Below, piece after piece: positions 19,754 through 22,657 of a DNA stretch of 22,657 nucleotides; the first letter of the stretch is position 1; each line of letters starts with the position of its first letter. This DNA is from Saccoglossus kowalevskii (lineage: Eukaryota; Hemichordata; Enteropneusta; Harrimaniidae). Both the position numbers and the translations under genes were made by a program. The notes under the pieces were generated by a model that made no database searches, had not been told where the DNA came from, and saw only the letters and a list, made by a program, of their open reading frames with translations. The stretch is from NCBI RefSeq assembly GCF_000003605.2, contig NW_003150760.1:77208-99864 (forward strand). Direction: 5' to 3'.

Positions 19754-20066
19754 TACTGGATTTTTAAGTTCCCCCATTTTCCTTAAATAAAGAAATCCGC
19801 TAAATTTAAAATTAAAGTTACAGGAAATCAGGAAAAACCCTAAACTCATTGAATATGATAAGACAGTCAAAGTAATCCAAAAAGTGAAAATTAACTGTCT
19901 ACTATAATCACATGTACAGAATGGACGCGTAGCTCATGATATATTTAAGCCATATAGTATACATATTATACTAGTATATAAAATCAACTGAAAATACCAT
20001 TACCAGGTAAATACACTTGTTCATATGATGATTCATGTGCTTCGGAGAAAAAGTCACTCATAAAAA

Positions 20067-20095
20067 TGACGTCAGTGCACTCAAAAATGACGTCA
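20067..20095. promoter_or_regulatory. Two perfect CREs 21 bp apart
   Basis: AAAAATGACGTCAGT occurs twice, with TGACGTCA at 20067-20074 and 20088-20095, as part of a 21-bp direct duplication (CACTCA...AAAAATGACGTCAGT). A spacing of 21 bp places both on the same helix face. They lie about 240 bases past the stop codon of the minus-strand gene, so if active they would be a downstream enhancer or a promoter for something else. Confidence 0.4.
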
Positions 20096-20337
20096 GTACC
20101 AGTAATATAATTATTATTACAAAAGCATGTTAGTTATAGTTTTCGAAAATCAGAGAATAATTTTACTCATATTTTGTTAGAAAGTGTTTGACCTACAGAG
20201 ACATACCCCGGGATGGGCAGAACACCGACTAAAGTGGAACATTCGATAAACTCATTAACTAAGGATGAAATAAAAACGAACTGAACTTGACGAAAATCAA
20301 TGACACTGAAACGTCAGCAAAGACTAGAACACAATTT

Positions 20338-21666
20338 TTAGAATTTTGTTGTTGGTTTCAACAAAATCACAACGCTCACTGTGGCACGTAGTTGCGGTCC
20401 GATGTGGAAATATTGTTTGAATGGCTCAAGCATTTGCGCCACACCATAACTGGGTACTTCACATGGCACGTGCTCCGCTCTGTATATCTCAATGAGACCG
20501 CTTCTATTGGCCGCTTCCTTCACGAGCTGTGTGTACGGCCCACCGGAGTTGTCCATATAGAATACTACGCCGCCGCATTTCATTACGTCAAATACAATCT
20601 CCAGCGACTCCACCGTGTCTCGTCTTCTCTGTCCACTTCCAGCCATTGCTGAAACCACTTTCACCAGTGTCACGACGTCGGCGTTCGCTATATCCGAACT
20701 GGTGTTGCATATGCGCAGCAGGGAAGATTTGTCGGCGAAGTCGATGCAGTCGTAAGCAACCTGGTCAAGCACGTACACGTGATTTCCGGTTCGTCGCTGG
20801 AAATTTCGGAGTATTGTATCTGCCATGTTTTTCCACTCAGTGCAGTTGTCCAAGACGGAGGCCTGGACGATCACTGGTAAAGTCTGTGTTATCAACGGGG
20901 ACGAGTGATTCATATAATGCGCCCTCTGTGGTTGTATTGGCGGCGATAAAAGACCCGTCGTTGGTGTACCGGTCTTCCGGTTGCTGTTAGCCTGACTCCC
21001 AAAAACGTAATTGTTTGGCAGCGGTCGACCAAAGTTAAAATTAAAATTCAAGTGTGGTGGAATGTGTCGAATGTTCCATGGACCAGAGTCTCTAGAGGAG
21101 TAATCTAAATGAATACTTCGACATAAAGGTTGTTGCAAACAAATTGGAATGCTAAGCTTCTGTAATATGGAACCATACTGTCTCTGGGCGTGTAGAAAAC
21201 ACAGTAACCCGAGAATATCGGTAGCTGGGCCTCCGCCGACTGCGCACAGACGTATTCGACGAGAAGCGAATAACGCGTCCATGGCACCCCTAAACGCGAC
21301 ACATACGCAGTACGACTCCAGGAAAAAACGTTGCATCATATAGACATGAGAAGTGAAGAATCGATAGAAATACGCTAATCTGTAGATCGGCGAACAGAAT
21401 ATGTTTATACTGGGGTGTGCCTTTAGACCCTCACTAGAATAAGCAGCGAAAATGATTTTCACCGCGTCACCAACCTCGGTGCATAGCCGGTACTGCTTCC
21501 GTGTACGGTTGAGTACATAACCCGTTCTTTGTGTAAGCGGGTCGAACAACAGGTCATAATCAGAAACGCGTGACATCGATTCGTCTGAAACCATTTCCCC
21601 ACAGACTAGAACGTCAAGCGTTTCCTTGCAAAGCGAGAACAGAGACGGAAACGCCGCAACCTCCAT
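20338..21666 (-). CDS. Putative class I SAM-dependent methyltransferase-like protein, 442 aa
   Basis: Single open frame; longest in the window by far. I start it at ATG 21666 (MEVAAFPSLF; A at -3, G at +4). The frame extends 14 codons further up only to a TAG, with no ATG. Residues about 90-130 form an aromatic, helix-like region (CSPIYRLAYFYRFFTSHVYMM). At 142-150 lies AVGGGPATD, preceded by a short strand (RIRLC) and followed by a hydrophobic helix (ILGLLCFL): the shape of motif I, the cofactor-binding loop of Rossmann-fold methyltransferases. A Pro/Asn/Ser-rich insert spans about 195-262. Strand-like segments follow: VIVQASVLD (265-273), ADVVTLVKVVSAM (329-341), GGVVFYMDNSGG (365-376) and VSVVILLKP near the end. 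Substrate is unknown and the family unnamed by me. No signal peptide or clear membrane span, so probably intracellular. It could be a catalytically altered family member. The related pseudogene at 13720-14283 supports a genuine gene family. Confidence 0.85.
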   Translation of the reverse strand: MEVAAFPSLFSLCKETLDVLVCGEMVSDESMSRVSDYDLLFDPLTQRTGYVLNRTRKQYRLCTEVGDAVKIIFAAYSSEGLKAHPSINIFCSPIYRLAYFYRFFTSHVYMMQRFFLESYCVCVAFRGAMDALFASRRIRLCAVGGGPATDILGLLCFLHAQRQYGSILQKLSIPICLQQPLCRSIHLDYSSRDSGPWNIRHIPPHLNFNFNFGRPLPNNYVFGSQANSNRKTGTPTTGLLSPPIQPQRAHYMNHSSPLITQTLPVIVQASVLDNCTEWKNMADTILRNFQRRTGNHVYVLDQVAYDCIDFADKSSLLRICNTSSDIANADVVTLVKVVSAMAGSGQRRRDTVESLEIVFDVMKCGGVVFYMDNSGGPYTQLVKEAANRSGLIEIYRAEHVPCEVPSYGVAQMLEPFKQYFHIGPQLRATVSVVILLKPTTKF

Positions 21667-21694
21667 TATATAGTATAAATGCTGTACTCTTCCC

Positions 21695-21806
21695 CTATCG
21701 AATAACAACTAATTCCATGCCGTAGCGCCTCCAATCTGACGTTCAATCAGGTGTTCTCTGCACCATTAAATAACACAATTGTTGTACAATGCCGAGCGTA
21801 TCCCAT
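21695..21806 (-). promoter_or_regulatory. Three short upstream ORFs in the leader
   Basis: Between the TATA box and the main ATG, three upstream ATG frames open and close: 21806-21747 (19 codons, MGYARHC...), 21766-21743 (7 codons, MVQRTPD) and 21718-21695 (7 codons, MELVVIR). If the leader is unspliced these would limit translation of the main frame. A 5' intron ending at the TACAG near 21682 would remove them. Confidence 0.4.
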
Positions 21807-21843
21807 CACGTGATATTCAGAAAACAGTGTGTACTTAGGTCCG

Positions 21844-21852
21844 TTTTATATA
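21844..21852 (-). promoter_or_regulatory. TATA box TATATAAAA
   Basis: On the minus strand TATATAAAA is flanked by GC-rich bases (CCGG before, CGG after), a textbook TATA context. It lies about 180 bases upstream of the methyltransferase-like ATG, so transcription would start near 21815-21822. A CACGTG E-box at 21807-21812 sits at or just after the expected start. Confidence 0.5.
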
Positions 21853-22398
21853 CCGGCGGAACTTCAAGCCAGCTGTCGTGTGTATGGACACACATATCAA
21901 CAAAACATGATGGGGGTAATGTCCAACAATCTATTAATATTCTTTTATAACCGATTAAGCAGAAATTGCCACCGCGTGACTCGCATATTCCACGTAAAAA
22001 TGACTCACGATATCCCCGCGGTCAGGAGTTCTAATGAAATCACAATGATATAATACAATAGATAATACTTCGCGTAAAATCTCGCGTAAATATGCACAGC
22101 GATGTAGGTCAAGCAAATGGGTCATCACGGAGCATGACAGCCAAACGTGAATTAACATTTTGAAATGAGCAATAAACCACGCACCATGGTACAAAAGTAT
22201 AAGTACCATCTTCATTAATATTCATGACTGACAAACATAACTGAACAAAGCCTAGATAATGGCAAGTAGGATTATTTCTAATATTTGTCATTTGTTAACA
22301 CCTACAGATAAAATATGCACACTGTTATTTTTTATTGACAAGAGAAAGCTGCACGATAATACCCACCCAAACACTGATAACAATAAGATCTTAGTTTG
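21853..22398. other. Upstream region, no gene supported
   Basis: Short overlapping frames on both strands (21829-22053 +, 21955-22215 -, 22109-22291 -) have no recognisable content. It may hold regulatory DNA for the minus-strand gene. Confidence 0.4.
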
Positions 22399-22473
<75 letters not shown>

Positions 22474-22475
22474 TT
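22399..22475. repeat. (TTTA)n microsatellite, about 19 units
   Basis: An uninterrupted TTTA/TTAT tetranucleotide run of about 77 bases. The 72-codon plus frame ending here (repeating LFIY) is a product of the repeat. Confidence 0.98.
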
Positions 22476-22657
22476 AGTAATACAAAAGTCAACTGTAACA
22501 ATAAAAACTACAGTCGTCTTGTGTGATTTCCTGGTGCAACACTTTCAATAAAGCTGTTATCAACATGTAATCCGACGTCTTTCACGTGTACGTTCATTGT
22601 TTACAGTGTCTGCGCAAACAATGAAACGAATTACAGTATCCAATAATTTCCTAAATT
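22476..22657. other. Window end, nothing recognised
   Basis: AT-rich flank after the microsatellite. A + strand AATAAA-like TCAATAAAGC at about 22546 has no gene before it in view. Confidence 0.4.

Noticed and set aside
20392-20990. Plus-strand frames of 86 and 153 codons
   Set aside because: Antisense shadows of the well-supported minus-strand gene.
22259-22477. 72-codon plus frame
   Set aside because: Its second half is the (TTTA)n microsatellite and its first half has no recognisable content.

Overview
This window looks like animal (metazoan) nuclear DNA, most likely from an AT-rich invertebrate genome. It is gene-poor. It has long non-coding stretches, minisatellites, a microsatellite, several families of short inverted-repeat elements, a tRNA-derived SINE-like unit and eukaryotic-style splice, TATA and polyadenylation signals. 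There are no bacterial operons, Shine-Dalgarno-spaced genes or CRISPR arrays. I cannot name the species or phylum from sequence alone.

The one convincing protein gene is on the minus strand at 20338-21666. It is an uninterrupted 442-codon frame for a protein with a class I S-adenosylmethionine-methyltransferase-like core (glycine-rich AVGGGPATD loop, later beta-strand-like segments). It has a TATA box about 180 bases upstream of the start and three short upstream ORFs in the leader. A decayed, intron-less relative of its C-terminal 40% lies at about 13720-14283 on the same strand, broken by several frameshifts. The pair indicates a duplicating gene family.

Layout: 1-395 degenerate 21-bp minisatellite; 396-3100 no gene, one CRE/E-box cluster; 3100-3790 30-bp minisatellite with 60-bp higher-order periodicity; 3917-3986 small tandem duplication; 4198-4415 TATA-like box and cysteine-rich candidate exon (+); 6487-6852 open frame with a splice donor and faint ankyrin-like motifs (-); 7180-8668 a tentative four-exon 3' end of a membrane-protein gene (-); 8915-9657 and 12188-12297 three copies of one inverted-repeat element; 9943-10094 candidate exon (-); 11451-11561 SINE-like unit; 12907-13200, 14654-14675 and 17128-17206 related GATGGCGAC/GCATGCGC repeat ends; 13720-14283 methyltransferase-like pseudogene; 14421-14524 and 18200-18411 TACTGTAAA-type palindromic elements; 15189-15412 candidate terminal exon (+); 17848-18013 TTAA-flanked element; 19633-19680 12-bp tandem repeat; 20067-20095 paired CREs; 20338-21852 the intact gene and its leader; 22399-22475 (TTTA)n.

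Apart from the methyltransferase-like gene and its pseudogene, coding calls here are exon hypotheses built from splice signals and reading-frame phase. No homology search or transcript data was available, and they carry low confidence.
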